DNA from: Acetobacter okinawensis
GTDB taxonomy: Bacteria > Pseudomonadota > Alphaproteobacteria > Acetobacterales > Acetobacteraceae
Direction: 5' to 3'
Length of the DNA stretch: 64,000 nucleotides
Assembly (NCBI RefSeq): GCF_002153655.1
Contig: NZ_JOPJ01000017.1
Span: forward strand, 117,783 to 181,782
In this document: one piece after another, positions 9,012-18,789 of the stretch
Numbering within the stretch: position 1 is the stretch's first letter
Layout: each line of letters starts with the position of its first letter
The notes under the pieces: model-generated
Database searches by the model: none
Told to the model about the DNA's origin: nothing
Seen by the model: only the letters and a program-made list of their open reading frames with translations
Position numbers and translations under genes: made by a program

Positions 9012-10607
9012 TTACCCTGCGTGTGACTGTTGTGTGGCCTGCTGCTGCTTGAGCCGCACGGCATCATCGTGGTCCACAATGGCATGGCGGGTTGTCAGCC
9101 ACCCGCCCCTAAAGCCCGCACGCAGCAGACCACGGCAGATGATCGGGTTATCCTTCATGGTGTTCCACACCATGCCGTCGCGCCAGTTTTCCACCATCAA
9201 CAGAATGGGCCCCTGATCGATGCCAAGGTAGGTGTTATCCGCCCAGTAAGCCTGCTTGCCGTCGTGGTAGCTGGGGTTAAAGGCATCCACAAACCCATAG
9301 GTGCTGTAAATGCGGTCCCCATAACGGTCGCGCATGGTACGCAGGGCGGGGATGGCCAGTTCCGGCGCAAAGGCCACGGACCCACCCGCCGCTGTCGGGG
9401 CCAGTGTGCCATCATCAAGCGTGTAGTCGCGGCCAACCCCACGCGCGCTGTAGGCCAGAAACTTGCGCTGCTGGCCGTTTTCCACCTTTGTGGTCTCAGC
9501 CGGGCCATCGCTCGCGGTCAGGCCCCAGATGTTTGGCCCGTAGTCCTGCCATTTTCCGGGGTTTTGCGTTGCATAGCCCTGCTGGGCGTAAACGGCGCGG
9601 CGGCTGTTCTCAAAATAATCGATCCCGGCAGAGCGGCTCCAGTCATCCTTGATCCCCCGGAAGTCAATCCACGCATGGGTGTACTGGTGGCCGAACAGGG
9701 GTGCGAAGTTGAGGAAAGTCTGGCCATAGGACTCACCCCACCGGCTTTTGTTGGTGGAAATCCATGCCTGCCATGAGGTCGGGTCCAGCGGATGGGTGGT
9801 GGAGCCAAGCCCCATCACATACAGCATCATCCCCTCATTATACCCTTCCCAGTAATTGGGCAGAAAACCGTGCTCGGGCGACCAGCCCATGCTCATGCGG
9901 TTGTCCGGGCGGAGCATCCAGCGCCAGTCCACACGGTCGAACAGCTTGGCGGCAAGGTCGCGTATTTCTGCCTCGGAGGCGGTGTCATGGGTGTAGTAGC
10001 TGGCGCTAAACAGCACACCCTGCATGAGCAGGGCCGTATCTATGCTGGACAGTTCAATATCCGCATCCAGCCGCAGCCCGTTCTCACGCTTGAGGAAGTG
10101 GTAGAAAAAACCGTGGAACCCTGCGGCTTTGTCCGGCGTGTCGTTCTGGGGGAGTTTCCACAGGTAGCGCAGGGTTGTCAGTGTCCGGTCCACGGCCTGC
10201 TGGCGGTTAATGTAGCCCCGGTCCACCCCAATGCCATAGGCGGTCAGGGCAAAACCAATGGAGGCAACACTGGACTGGGTCTGGTCAGACGGGTAGCGGT
10301 CGGGCACCAGCCCGGTTGCGGGGTCTGCTGAATCCCAGAACCACAGGAATGTCCGGTGCTCCAGATCGGCCAGAAAAGCCCTGTCCGTCTGGTCGGGGTG
10401 GAAAGGGGCGTGGGCCTGCTGCGCCACAACGGAGGAGGTTGCCGCATACGCCCCACCAGCCTGAAGCCCCCCCACGGCACCCCCGCAGAGCATAAGGCAG
10501 GAGAGCAAGGCCCGCCCTGCTCCCCACTGCCCCCGCGCGGGCGGGGTGGTGTTGGTTGTGCCGCGTGCCAAAAAGCGCCCCAGTACCATAAGCCTTGCAT
10601 TCCTCAT
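9012..10607 (-). CDS. Exported GH144-like glucanase ('glucoamylase family' PF10091 domain)
   Basis: Secreted or lipid-facing glycosidase of 531 residues. An N-terminal export signal (about 1-52, with a hydrophobic core ending GGAYA) precedes an alpha/alpha-barrel domain with the family landmarks LEHRTFLWFWDSADP, GFHGFFYHFL, ELSSIDTALLMQGVL, the NYWEGYNEGMMLYV segment and a C-terminal QAYWADNTYLGIDQGPILLMVENW block. This domain is annotated as 'glucoamylase' but characterised relatives (GH144) are endo-beta-1,2-glucanases. The ATG at 10607 has AGGGA upstream. An OpgC-like gene lies 6 kb away, so a periplasmic beta-glucan substrate is a reasonable inference. Confidence 0.85.
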   Translation of the reverse strand: MRNARLMVLGRFLARGTTNTTPPARGQWGAGRALLSCLMLCGGAVGGLQAGGAYAATSSVVAQQAHAPFHPDQTDRAFLADLEHRTFLWFWDSADPATGLVPDRYPSDQTQSSVASIGFALTAYGIGVDRGYINRQQAVDRTLTTLRYLWKLPQNDTPDKAAGFHGFFYHFLKRENGLRLDADIELSSIDTALLMQGVLFSASYYTHDTASEAEIRDLAAKLFDRVDWRWMLRPDNRMSMGWSPEHGFLPNYWEGYNEGMMLYVMGLGSTTHPLDPTSWQAWISTNKSRWGESYGQTFLNFAPLFGHQYTHAWIDFRGIKDDWSRSAGIDYFENSRRAVYAQQGYATQNPGKWQDYGPNIWGLTASDGPAETTKVENGQQRKFLAYSARGVGRDYTLDDGTLAPTAAGGSVAFAPELAIPALRTMRDRYGDRIYSTYGFVDAFNPSYHDGKQAYWADNTYLGIDQGPILLMVENWRDGMVWNTMKDNPIICRGLLRAGFRGGWLTTRHAIVDHDDAVRLKQQQATQQSHAG

Positions 10608-10993
10608 CTGTTCATCCCTGCCCCGCAGCCGTTGCGGAGGCAGTCCTGTTGTACAGGCCGGGGCCAACACCGGGGCCACCTGCCACATCCAGCCCCGACT
10701 ATAGGGGGCAAGGCAGGCCACCCACCAGAGTGCGGCACAGGCCAGACACATGGAAGCAGCCGAATTTCAGAAAATATTCACGTTTTTATGTCTGACTCAA
10801 GGCTACACCGTCCACCACAGTCCATACAACATGCCAGCCCAGCCCCCACGGCACCCACAGGCGCAAGGAATGGTCCATAATGGTGTCCGCATGTAAAAAA
10901 TGACGTTCCCGCGCCACACAACACCGTGCGCCCCGTGCACAAATGCGTCTATAATAGACGCAAGCCCATTACAGAGCCGAATACGACCCATTC
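10608..10993. promoter_or_regulatory. Divergent intergenic region with a palindrome over a -10-like box
   Basis: A 386-base gap between the divergent glucanase and unknown genes. Near the rightward gene, GCGTCTA-TAA-TAGACGC (10945-10961) is a perfect inverted repeat that contains TATAAT (10950-10955), about 40 bases before the ATG. This could be a promoter with an overlapping operator. No -35 box is convincing. Nothing else is recognisable. Confidence 0.45.
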
Positions 10994-11485
10994 ATGACCT
11001 ACCAATATAATATCATACGCTTTTTTTACGAGCTTCTGGATATTCTGGTCTCCCGCATTGAGTATGCGCTGCGTGGCCTTGCGACCAGCCACGTGCTCAT
11101 CCCCCCGCCCGCGCAGAGCCACTCGTTCCTGATTATGACGGCGGAGGAAAAAGAGGGCAGAACCTTTTACAAACCCGCCTACTACCTGTTCTCCAAAACC
11201 CGCGAACGCCTGAGCGGCTACTTTGCCCGTGGCGAAAACCGCCTTTTTCTGGAGAACACCCGGCACTGCCTGCTGATCGCCTTTACAGATTCCACACTGG
11301 TTGTGGGGCGCGAGGCCACAATAGCAGACTACCACCCCCACTCCTTTGAGACCCTGCTGGCCCTCAAGGCCCATATGCGCGACATCAAACTGGGCAAATA
11401 CTGCGAGGAATATCTGGTTCTGCCCAAAAAGACCGCCATTCCAGCACGCCCGGCCACCCTGCGCCAGCGCGCACAGACCCGCTAG
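10994..11485 (+). CDS. Conserved-looking hypothetical protein, unknown function
   Basis: A 163-residue protein that I do not recognise. There is no signal peptide. The N-terminal 30 residues are amphipathic and the remainder is mixed alpha/beta with many aromatic and basic residues (for example the segment around YFARGENRLFLENTRHCLL) and a very basic C-terminus (RPATLRQRAQTR). Codon usage and GC-rich third positions agree with the backbone genes, which supports a real coding region. The start is preceded by no obvious ribosome binding site. It lies directly upstream of ugd on the same strand, and a -10-like palindrome precedes it. Confidence 0.6.
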   Translation: MTYQYNIIRFFYELLDILVSRIEYALRGLATSHVLIPPPAQSHSFLIMTAEEKEGRTFYKPAYYLFSKTRERLSGYFARGENRLFLENTRHCLLIAFTDSTLVVGREATIADYHPHSFETLLALKAHMRDIKLGKYCEEYLVLPKKTAIPARPATLRQRAQTR

Positions 11486-11596
11486 GCCCCGCCCCTACCG
11501 CCTGCAAAAAGCGTGACGGATTCTGGCCGCTCATGTATTGCAACGCCTTGGCCATACCGGGGCCTCCCCGGAGCGCACAGGGCTTGGAGAGCAGTC

Positions 11597-12763
11597 ATGA
11601 AAATTGCAGTTGTCGGTCTGGGGTATGTTGGCCTGTCCAATGCCATTCTGCTGGCCCAACACCATGACGTCATGGCCGTAGACGTGGATGCAGAGCGGGT
11701 CAGCAAGGTGAATAATCGGGAATCCCCCATTATTGACGCCGAGATTGAGGACTACCTGCGCAACCATACCCTGTCCCTGACCGCCACAACCGACCTTGCC
11801 GCCGCCAGCCGCGATGCCAGCTTTGTCATTATTGCCACCCCCACCAATTATGACGCGCAGGAAAATTATTTCGACACGTCCTCCGTCACGGATGTGATCG
11901 CAAGCGTTGGCGCGCTCAACCCGGATGCAACCATCGTGATCAAATCCACCATTCCGGTCGGCTTTGTGGATGAGGTCCGGGCGGAACTGGGAACAGATCA
12001 GGTTCTCTTCTCACCTGAATTCCTGCGTGAAGGGCGTGCCCTGTATGACAACCTCCACCCCTCGCGCATTATTGTGGGCGAACGCAGCGCACGGGCGGAA
12101 CGCTTTGCCGCCCTTATGGTCGAAGGTGCGATCAAAAAAGACATCCCCCTCCTGTTTACCGAGGCCACGGAAGCAGAGGCCATAAAGCTGTTCGCCAACA
12201 CCTATCTGGCCATGCGCGTAGCGTTCTTTAACGAACTGGACAGCTACGCGCTGGCGCGTGATCTGGATACCCGCCAGATTATAGAGGGCGTATGCCTGGA
12301 CCCGCGCATTGGCCAGCATTACAACAACCCCTCCTTTGGCTATGGTGGCTACTGCCTGCCCAAGGATACCAAACAGCTACTGGCCAACTACATGCAGGTG
12401 CCCCAAAACCTGATCCGCGCCATTGTAGATGCCAACCGCACCCGCAAGGACTTTCTGGCCGACCGCATTCTGGCCATGCGCCCCAAGGTGGTGGGCATTT
12501 ACCGGCTGGCCATGAAGACCGCATCGGACAACTTCCGGCAAAGCTCCATTCAGGGGATCATGAAGCGGCTCAAGGCCAAGGGGATTGAAATTGTGGTCTA
12601 TGAACCCGCCATGAAGGAAGACCTGTTTTTTGGCTCCCGCGTCATACGGGACCTGGAGACCTTCAAGGCCACGTCCACCATTATCGTCAGCAACCGCCTG
12701 CACCCCGAACTGGCCGATGTCGCAGACCGCGTATTCACCCGCGACCTGTTTGGCTCGGACTGA
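11597..12763 (+). CDS. ugd: UDP-glucose 6-dehydrogenase (short type)
   Basis: Oxidises UDP-glucose to UDP-glucuronate with two NAD+, supplying uronic acid for surface polysaccharides. The 388-residue protein has an N-terminal Rossmann motif [10 protein letters not shown] (7-16), SPEFLREG (139-146), the KLFANTYLA helix (Lys197) and the catalytic Cys253 in [10 protein letters not shown]. The length matches the short Ugd type seen in Klebsiella and many capsule loci rather than the roughly 440-residue form. The ATG at 11597 is chosen because translation then begins exactly at the nucleotide-binding strand; GGAGAG precedes it. It opens the LPS precursor cluster hldD-hldE. Confidence 0.95.
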   Translation: MKIAVVGLGYVGLSNAILLAQHHDVMAVDVDAERVSKVNNRESPIIDAEIEDYLRNHTLSLTATTDLAAASRDASFVIIATPTNYDAQENYFDTSSVTDVIASVGALNPDATIVIKSTIPVGFVDEVRAELGTDQVLFSPEFLREGRALYDNLHPSRIIVGERSARAERFAALMVEGAIKKDIPLLFTEATEAEAIKLFANTYLAMRVAFFNELDSYALARDLDTRQIIEGVCLDPRIGQHYNNPSFGYGGYCLPKDTKQLLANYMQVPQNLIRAIVDANRTRKDFLADRILAMRPKVVGIYRLAMKTASDNFRQSSIQGIMKRLKAKGIEIVVYEPAMKEDLFFGSRVIRDLETFKATSTIIVSNRLHPELADVADRVFTRDLFGSD

Positions 12764-12866
12764 GGCCGCACCCCGTGTGCTTTGCCATGGACCAGTACGG
12801 ACTGGCAGTGCTACCCTGCGCTGCATTGCCCCGTTCCTTCTGATTGCATGAAGTCCTGATCGTACC

Positions 12867-13871
12867 ATGTCACACCGTATTATTGTTACCGGGGCGGCCG
12901 GGTTTATTGGCAGCAACATCATACGCGGCCTTAACCAGCGGGGCCTTACGGATATTATTGCGGTTGATAACCTGACCAACGGGGACAAGGCCCTCAATCT
13001 GGCTGACCTGCAGATCAGCGATTATCTGGACAAGACCGATTTTTATGATGCCCTGCATCAGGACCGTTTTGGCCGGGTCGAGGCTGTTTTTCATGAAGGG
13101 GCCTGTTCAGCCACCACCATTCATGATGGCCGCTACATGATGGCCAACAACTATGAGACCAGCAAAAAACTGCTCGCCTATGCCACCCAAAGCGGGGCAC
13201 GTCTGCTTTACGCCTCCAGTGCGGCCACCTATGGCGCCTCCACCACCTTCCGCCCCGAACCGGCGTTTGAAAAACCGCTGAATGTTTACGGGTATTCCAA
13301 GCTGCTCTTTGACCAGATCGTCCGGCGCACCCAGCCCGAACGGACCACGCAGGTGGCGGGGTTCCGCTACTTTAACGTGTATGGGCCGCATGAGCAGCAC
13401 AAGGGGCAGATGGCCTCGGTCGCGTTCCACAATTTCCACCAGTTCATGGCGGAAGGGCGGGTCAGGCTGTTTGGCGCATACGGAAGCTGCGCTGCGGGGG
13501 AACAGACGCGCGACTTCATGTTCATTAACGATCTGGTTGCCATCAAGCTCTGGTTCTTTGACAACCCCGGCCATAGCGGGGTGTTCAATCTGGGTACCGG
13601 CAAGGCCCAGCCGTTCAACGCTGTTGCATCCACTGTCGTCAACAGCGTGCGCGCCCTGCGCGGGCAGGGCCCGCTCTCCCTCGCCCAGATGGTGGAACAG
13701 AATGTGCTGGAGTACATCCCCTTCCCCGATACCCTGCGCGGTCGTTACCAGTGCTTTACGCAGGCCGACATAAGCGCCCTGCGCGCCCTTGGCTGCACCC
13801 TGCCCCTGCGCAACGTGGCCTGCGGCGTAGCCGATTATGTGGCTTACCTGCACGCGCAGCATGGCGCATAA
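12867..13871 (+). CDS. hldD: ADP-L-glycero-D-manno-heptose 6-epimerase
   Basis: Last step of heptose precursor synthesis for the LPS inner core. The 334-residue extended short-chain dehydrogenase has GAAGFIG (9-15) for NADP binding, the HldD-typical HEGACSATT stretch (77-84), Ser/Thr at 117-121 and the catalytic Tyr141-xxx-Lys145. The [19 protein letters not shown] segment is characteristic of HldD. The spacing to ugd upstream is about 100 bases and to hldE downstream about 75, all on one strand, so they are likely transcribed together. Confidence 0.96.
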   Translation: MSHRIIVTGAAGFIGSNIIRGLNQRGLTDIIAVDNLTNGDKALNLADLQISDYLDKTDFYDALHQDRFGRVEAVFHEGACSATTIHDGRYMMANNYETSKKLLAYATQSGARLLYASSAATYGASTTFRPEPAFEKPLNVYGYSKLLFDQIVRRTQPERTTQVAGFRYFNVYGPHEQHKGQMASVAFHNFHQFMAEGRVRLFGAYGSCAAGEQTRDFMFINDLVAIKLWFFDNPGHSGVFNLGTGKAQPFNAVASTVVNSVRALRGQGPLSLAQMVEQNVLEYIPFPDTLRGRYQCFTQADISALRALGCTLPLRNVACGVADYVAYLHAQHGA

Positions 13872-13946
13872 TATACCTTCTGGACCACTCCTGCGCCACT
13901 CCATGCTCAGGCGCACACCCCACTCCCCAGCCTGTATGAGCCTTGC

Positions 13947-15395
13947 ATGATCGACACTTTTGAATTTGGCCGTGTTGTTGTTATTGGCGACCTGTTGCTG
14001 GACCAGTATATTTTTGGTTCGGTCGAGCGTATCTCGCCCGAGGCACCGGTGCCTGTGCTGCTCAAGTCCCGCCAGAGCGTGGTGCCGGGCGGGGCTGCCA
14101 ATGTGGCGGTCAACGCCGCAGCCCTTGGGTGTTCGGTCAGCCTGATAGGTGTTGTCGGGGCGGACAATGCCGCAGACACCCTGCGCCACGCCCTTGGCAA
14201 ATGGCCGGGAATTGACGTGCTGGACCTTGTGGCCGAACCCGGCTGGTCCACCATTTGCAAAACGCGGGTGGTCAGTGGCAACCAGCAGATTGTCCGCATT
14301 GATGATGAAACCATTGTGGATTTTTCCCCCGCCACCAAAAATGCCCTGATCGCGGCAACCAAGGCAGCATTGGAAAACGCCGATGTGCTGATCTGCTCGG
14401 ACTACGCCAAGGGTGTGCTCTCCGACGGGGTGCTGCGCGCCATTATCGACCATGCCCGCGCACGGGACATTCCCGTCATTGTGGACCCCAAGCGCAAGGA
14501 TTTTTCCGCCTATTACGGGGCAACCCTGATTACCCCCAACCGTGCGGAAATGGCGGCGGCAACCGGGCTGCCACTGCGCAACACACCCCAGATCGAGCAG
14601 GCGGCCCGCGCAGCATCCGCCCAGTTCGGGGGGGACGTACTGGTCACCCGCTCGGAAGAGGGGATGAGCCTGTGGCAACGCAACGGCCACATCCTGCACG
14701 AGGCAGCCCGCAAGTCCGAAGTATATGATGTCTCGGGGGCTGGAGACACGGTCGTTGCCACCATTGGTGGTGTGCTCTCCGCCGGGCAGGATCTGGATAC
14801 CGCAGTGGTCATTGCAACTGTTGCGGCCTCCATTGCCGTAGGCAAACCCGGCACCGCCGCCGTATCACACACAGAACTCAGTCAGGCGCTTAAAAAGGAC
14901 ATCCCGAACACGGGTGTACTGGCCACACTGGAACAGGCCCGGAGCATTATGCAGAGGTGGCACCAGCATGGGGCTTCTGTCGTCTTTACCAATGGTTGCT
15001 TTGACCTGCTGCACCCCGGCCACATAGCCCTGCTGCGCGCCGCAGCCCAGAAGGGGGACAAGCTGGTGGTGGCCATCAACAGCGATGCCTCTGTCCGCCG
15101 CCTGAAAGGCCCTTCCCGCCCTGTGCAGGACGAAGTCGCACGCGCAACGGTCATTGGCGCATTGCGGGAGGTGGACATGGTGCTCATTTTTGATGAGGAC
15201 ACCCCGCTGGAAGTCATTACCGCACTCCAGCCCGATGTGCTGGTCAAAGGTGCCGACTACACGGAAGATGCCGTTGTGGGGGGCGATGTGGTCAAGGCGG
15301 CAGGTGGGCGGGTAGAGCTTGTCTCGCTCGTTGCAGGCTGTTCCACCAGCAATCTCGTCCGCAAAATGGTGGAACCCCGACCGGCCTCCTCATAA
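13947..15395 (+). CDS. hldE: Bifunctional heptose-7-phosphate kinase / heptose-1-phosphate adenylyltransferase
   Basis: Carries out two steps of ADP-heptose synthesis. The 482-residue protein has an N-terminal ribokinase-like domain (about 1-320) with GGAANVAVNAAALG and the catalytic GAGDTV near residue 270, and a C-terminal nucleotidyltransferase domain with FTNGCFDLLHPGH (HxGH motif) and the downstream INSDASVRRLKGPSRP stretch. Both catalytic motifs look intact. It follows hldD. The isomerase GmhA and phosphatase GmhB of the pathway are not in this window. Confidence 0.96.
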   Translation: MIDTFEFGRVVVIGDLLLDQYIFGSVERISPEAPVPVLLKSRQSVVPGGAANVAVNAAALGCSVSLIGVVGADNAADTLRHALGKWPGIDVLDLVAEPGWSTICKTRVVSGNQQIVRIDDETIVDFSPATKNALIAATKAALENADVLICSDYAKGVLSDGVLRAIIDHARARDIPVIVDPKRKDFSAYYGATLITPNRAEMAAATGLPLRNTPQIEQAARAASAQFGGDVLVTRSEEGMSLWQRNGHILHEAARKSEVYDVSGAGDTVVATIGGVLSAGQDLDTAVVIATVAASIAVGKPGTAAVSHTELSQALKKDIPNTGVLATLEQARSIMQRWHQHGASVVFTNGCFDLLHPGHIALLRAAAQKGDKLVVAINSDASVRRLKGPSRPVQDEVARATVIGALREVDMVLIFDEDTPLEVITALQPDVLVKGADYTEDAVVGGDVVKAAGGRVELVSLVAGCSTSNLVRKMVEPRPASS

Positions 15396-15421
15396 CGACT
15401 CATGCCACAGCAGAATATCCC

Positions 15422-16594
15422 ATGCCGCAACATCCTCCTTGCACACAGTGGAAAAACTGGCTGACCCGGCAAGCCCTGCCCTTATGGAGCACCGCGGGGT
15501 ATGACCGGGCGCGCAAGCTTTACCATGAACGCCTGACCTTTGATGCCGCGCCCATTGCCCTCCCCCAACTCCGTCTGATGGTGCAGGCCCGCCAGATTGC
15601 CACTTTTTGCCGAGCGGCACTGGACGGCGTGTTTAACGCAACAGATGATGCGCTGGCATGCCTGCATACCGTGCAATCCCGTTACTGGCACAGTGATGGA
15701 CAGCCCGGCTGGATTTTTGCCCTTGGCCCCAATGGCCAGCCTGCCAGCACTCTGCGCGACCTGTACGCCCATGCCTTTATTTTATACGCTTATGCTTGGG
15801 CCTATAAGCTGAGTGGCGATACGGGATTGCTGGATGTGGCACAGCAAACCACACTGGAAATCGAACAGATTTTTGCCGCCCCGCATACGGGGTATCTGGA
15901 CACGGTCCCCCCGCAAGACACGCTGCGCCGCCAAAACCCGCATATGCATCTGCTGGAAGCGTACCTGTCCCTTTTTGAAGTCACAAACGACAGCTTTTAC
16001 CTTGAACGCGCGCAAAACCTTGTAACGTTAGCCCAAAGCCGCTTTATGCACCCCGGCACAGGGATGTTGCTGGAATTTTTTACAGCCGATTGGCGCCCCC
16101 TTAAGCCCATTGGCCAGAACTGGGTAGAGCCTGGCCACCTGTTCGAATGGTCATGGCTGCTGCGAGAGTATGCCCGCCTCAACCCAACGCACCAAGCCAC
16201 CCCAACGGCCCTTGCCGAGCACCTGCTGCAAACCGGCCTACAGTACGGAACCCGGCATGACACGGTGTTTGATGGCATAACCGACACCGGCATTTTAACC
16301 GCCGCCAGCACACGCATATGGCCACAAACAGAGCTGATGCGCCTACTGGCCACCCGCCAGCAGGTCGGGCCTGCCCACCAACCGAACCAGACCGAAGCCA
16401 CATTGCTCCACGCCCTGACACAGGCTTTTTTTACAACATATGCCCCCCCCCACTTACAGGGCGGCTGGGTTGACCGTTATGAAGCCAATGGGGAAAGAGC
16501 TGTGGACCATATGCCCGCCAGCTCGCTCTATCACATTTATGGCGCAGCCCGGTACAATCTGGAATGCACTGGGCCGGGTGTTACCCGAGAGTAA
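15422..16594 (+). CDS. AGE-family (N-acylglucosamine 2-epimerase-like) sugar epimerase/isomerase
   Basis: A 390-residue protein with the alpha6/alpha6-barrel pattern of the AGE/cellobiose-epimerase/aldose-ketose isomerase family. Visible landmarks are the RQIATFCRAAL-like helix, DLYAHAFILYAYAW, NPHMHLLEAYLSL and WVEPGHLFEWSWLLREYARL, which hold the paired His residues used as general acid and base in this family. Substrate specificity cannot be read from sequence; mannose/glucose isomerases and N-acylglucosamine epimerases share the fold. It starts 26 bases after hldE, so it is probably co-transcribed and may feed the heptose or capsule sugar pool. It is the last GC-rich gene before the AT-rich island. 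Confidence 0.82.
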   Translation: MPQHPPCTQWKNWLTRQALPLWSTAGYDRARKLYHERLTFDAAPIALPQLRLMVQARQIATFCRAALDGVFNATDDALACLHTVQSRYWHSDGQPGWIFALGPNGQPASTLRDLYAHAFILYAYAWAYKLSGDTGLLDVAQQTTLEIEQIFAAPHTGYLDTVPPQDTLRRQNPHMHLLEAYLSLFEVTNDSFYLERAQNLVTLAQSRFMHPGTGMLLEFFTADWRPLKPIGQNWVEPGHLFEWSWLLREYARLNPTHQATPTALAEHLLQTGLQYGTRHDTVFDGITDTGILTAASTRIWPQTELMRLLATRQQVGPAHQPNQTEATLLHALTQAFFTTYAPPHLQGGWVDRYEANGERAVDHMPASSLYHIYGAARYNLECTGPGVTRE

Positions 16595-16862
16595 AAACCC
16601 TCGGAGAATGAGCCCGATCCCATGGCCGAAAAGAAAAAAATCACAGGATTCGTTTGGTGTCGTGCGCTCGGTGCACCTTGTTGAAAGAGCACCAACCAGA
16701 TGGCTCCAGCATTTCTGCGAACAGCCCGAAAACAGGTTATCCCTCTAAGATTACTGGCCTTATAAACTCTACCCGCAGCTTCCGGTCAAACACAGGGTTG
16801 ACAAATGTAGTGTTTTTTATCAATGCGTAACATCTTTAAATTTATTTATGTGAGTTTCCGAT
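16595..16862. other. Boundary region into AT-rich island
   Basis: 268 bases in which composition shifts from GC-rich to strongly AT-rich (from about 16740). It probably holds the promoter of the first glycosyltransferase gene. No repeat or attachment site was recognised. Confidence 0.4.
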
Positions 16863-18755
16863 ATGAAGATAGAATTATATATTGCAGCTCATAAAAATTT
16901 TGAACAATCTTTTGATGATACCTTTATCCCCATACACGTAGGAAGCAAGAGTTCCAGCAATGATTTTTGTCCTATAAAAGATTGTACGGGCGAAAATATA
17001 TCTGAAAAAAATGATACTTTTTGTGAATTAACCGCTCTGTATTGGATGTGGAAAAATACACAAAATCAGGATTTTATCGGACTACTTCACTACAGACGCC
17101 ACTTAAACTTCTCTTTTTCAAGAAAGAGAAGTAATGAATGGGGCGTTATTGAATACCCAGTTATTGATGAACGATACATCTTAGAAAATTCTCTCGATCA
17201 TCATGGTGTGTTAACTTGTATAGACGACAATGATATTATACTTCCAGAAAAATGGGATGTTCGTAACGCTGGCTCAACTTCTATGTTAGATCATTACCAA
17301 CGTGGTAAATATCAACACTTAGATGACTACTTAGAAGCCCTGAATATCTTAAAAGAAAAATATCCAGCGTATCATCCGTTCTCCTTAAAAGTAAACAATT
17401 CGACAGAAGGCTATTTCACAAATATATTTATTGTTAACCGCAATTTCTTTAATCAATATTGCTCTTGGCTTTTTGATATACTCTTCGAATTAGAGAAACG
17501 AATTGATATATCTGAGTATTCTGTGCAAGAAAAAAGAGTGTTTGGATACATTTCTGAATGGCTTTTAAATATTTTTATAGAAAAATACAAGCATGATAAT
17601 AAAAATATAAAAATAAAAGAAATACAGAGGACTTTTGTAAAAAACCCGTCTCCAATATGCTATCCAAAACCAAGTTTCAAAAAAAATAATACTCCGATTG
17701 TAATTTCTTTTAACAATAATTATGCTCCATACGCAGGCATTTTAATTAAATCCATAATAGACAATTCTGATATAAATAAAAATTATGATATATTTATATA
17801 TGATGGTGGCATATCCAATTTAAACAAGCAATACATCAGAGATCTCCCCCAGAATAATACCAATGTGAATATAACTTTTTTAGACGTAGACCCAATATTC
17901 TCAAAATATAATCTTTATAGTTACTCGCATTTTTCTGTAGATACATACTACAGACTGTATATACCAGAGGTATTTTCCAACTTTGATCGTGTCATTTATA
18001 TAGATAGCGATACGTTGGTCAGAAAAGATATAGCAGATATTTTAGATATCGATCTAAACGGAAATAGTATTGCAGCAGTTCGAGACTGTGCAATGCAGGG
18101 TTTCATTAAAAATAAAATTCGATCCAGCCAAGAAACTCATTCTTTGGAAGCTGATGTTTATCTAAAAATATATTTAGGAATACAAAATAATAATGATTAT
18201 TTTCAGGCTGGAGTTTTAATATTTGATATTAAAAAATCCCTTGAAAAAATGAAAGAAATTCGTTCAATTCTGACTTCTGAAAAAAAATATTGGTTTCTGG
18301 ACCAAGATATATTAAATAAGGTCTATAACGGTGATGTACTATACTTAGACCCCAAATGGAATGTGTACCATGGGAATGGAGACACAGAAACTTTTTTCAG
18401 GGATTTACCTGAGGATATTGCAAATGTTTATTTTGCATCTAGAAAAAATCCTTTCGTCATCCATTTTGCTGGCCCCAAAAAACCATGGAACTTCCACAAA
18501 ATAGATTTTGCATCATATTTTTGGAGTGTGGCTCGAGAAACGCCTTGGTACGAAGAACTTCTGCTTAACCTTATGTCAAAGCAAAACCATGGGAATATCA
18601 TTAACAATAAACTCATGGAGGAAATCGCAAATAGAAATATTATAGGGATAAGAGATGTAATGAGAGCATTAGCAACACCATTTGCCCCCCTTGGAAGTGT
18701 ACGGCGTAGTATCCTAAGAAAAATCTTTAATATTTTGCGGAAACCGTTTGTGTAA
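16863..18755 (+). CDS. DUF4422 - GT8 fusion glycosyltransferase, AT-rich copy
   Basis: A 630-residue cytosolic glycosyltransferase with two domains. Residues 1-265 match DUF4422, with GENISEKN, CELTALYWMWKN and IGLLHYRRHL; this domain occurs in capsule and O-antigen enzymes. Residues about 275-585 match family GT8, with an N-terminal VISFNNNYAPYAGILIKSI strand, the metal-binding DSD at 381-383, NNDYFQAGVLIFDI, FLDQDILN and IHFAGPKKPW. The C-terminus has a short basic tail. The base composition is far more AT-rich than the backbone, indicating recent transfer. A paralogue with the same architecture lies at 20094-21989. Confidence 0.88.
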   Translation: MKIELYIAAHKNFEQSFDDTFIPIHVGSKSSSNDFCPIKDCTGENISEKNDTFCELTALYWMWKNTQNQDFIGLLHYRRHLNFSFSRKRSNEWGVIEYPVIDERYILENSLDHHGVLTCIDDNDIILPEKWDVRNAGSTSMLDHYQRGKYQHLDDYLEALNILKEKYPAYHPFSLKVNNSTEGYFTNIFIVNRNFFNQYCSWLFDILFELEKRIDISEYSVQEKRVFGYISEWLLNIFIEKYKHDNKNIKIKEIQRTFVKNPSPICYPKPSFKKNNTPIVISFNNNYAPYAGILIKSIIDNSDINKNYDIFIYDGGISNLNKQYIRDLPQNNTNVNITFLDVDPIFSKYNLYSYSHFSVDTYYRLYIPEVFSNFDRVIYIDSDTLVRKDIADILDIDLNGNSIAAVRDCAMQGFIKNKIRSSQETHSLEADVYLKIYLGIQNNNDYFQAGVLIFDIKKSLEKMKEIRSILTSEKKYWFLDQDILNKVYNGDVLYLDPKWNVYHGNGDTETFFRDLPEDIANVYFASRKNPFVIHFAGPKKPWNFHKIDFASYFWSVARETPWYEELLLNLMSKQNHGNIINNKLMEEIANRNIIGIRDVMRALATPFAPLGSVRRSILRKIFNILRKPFV

Positions 18756-18789
18756 AATGAAAGCATTCTCAACCCCACATTTCTAATTT

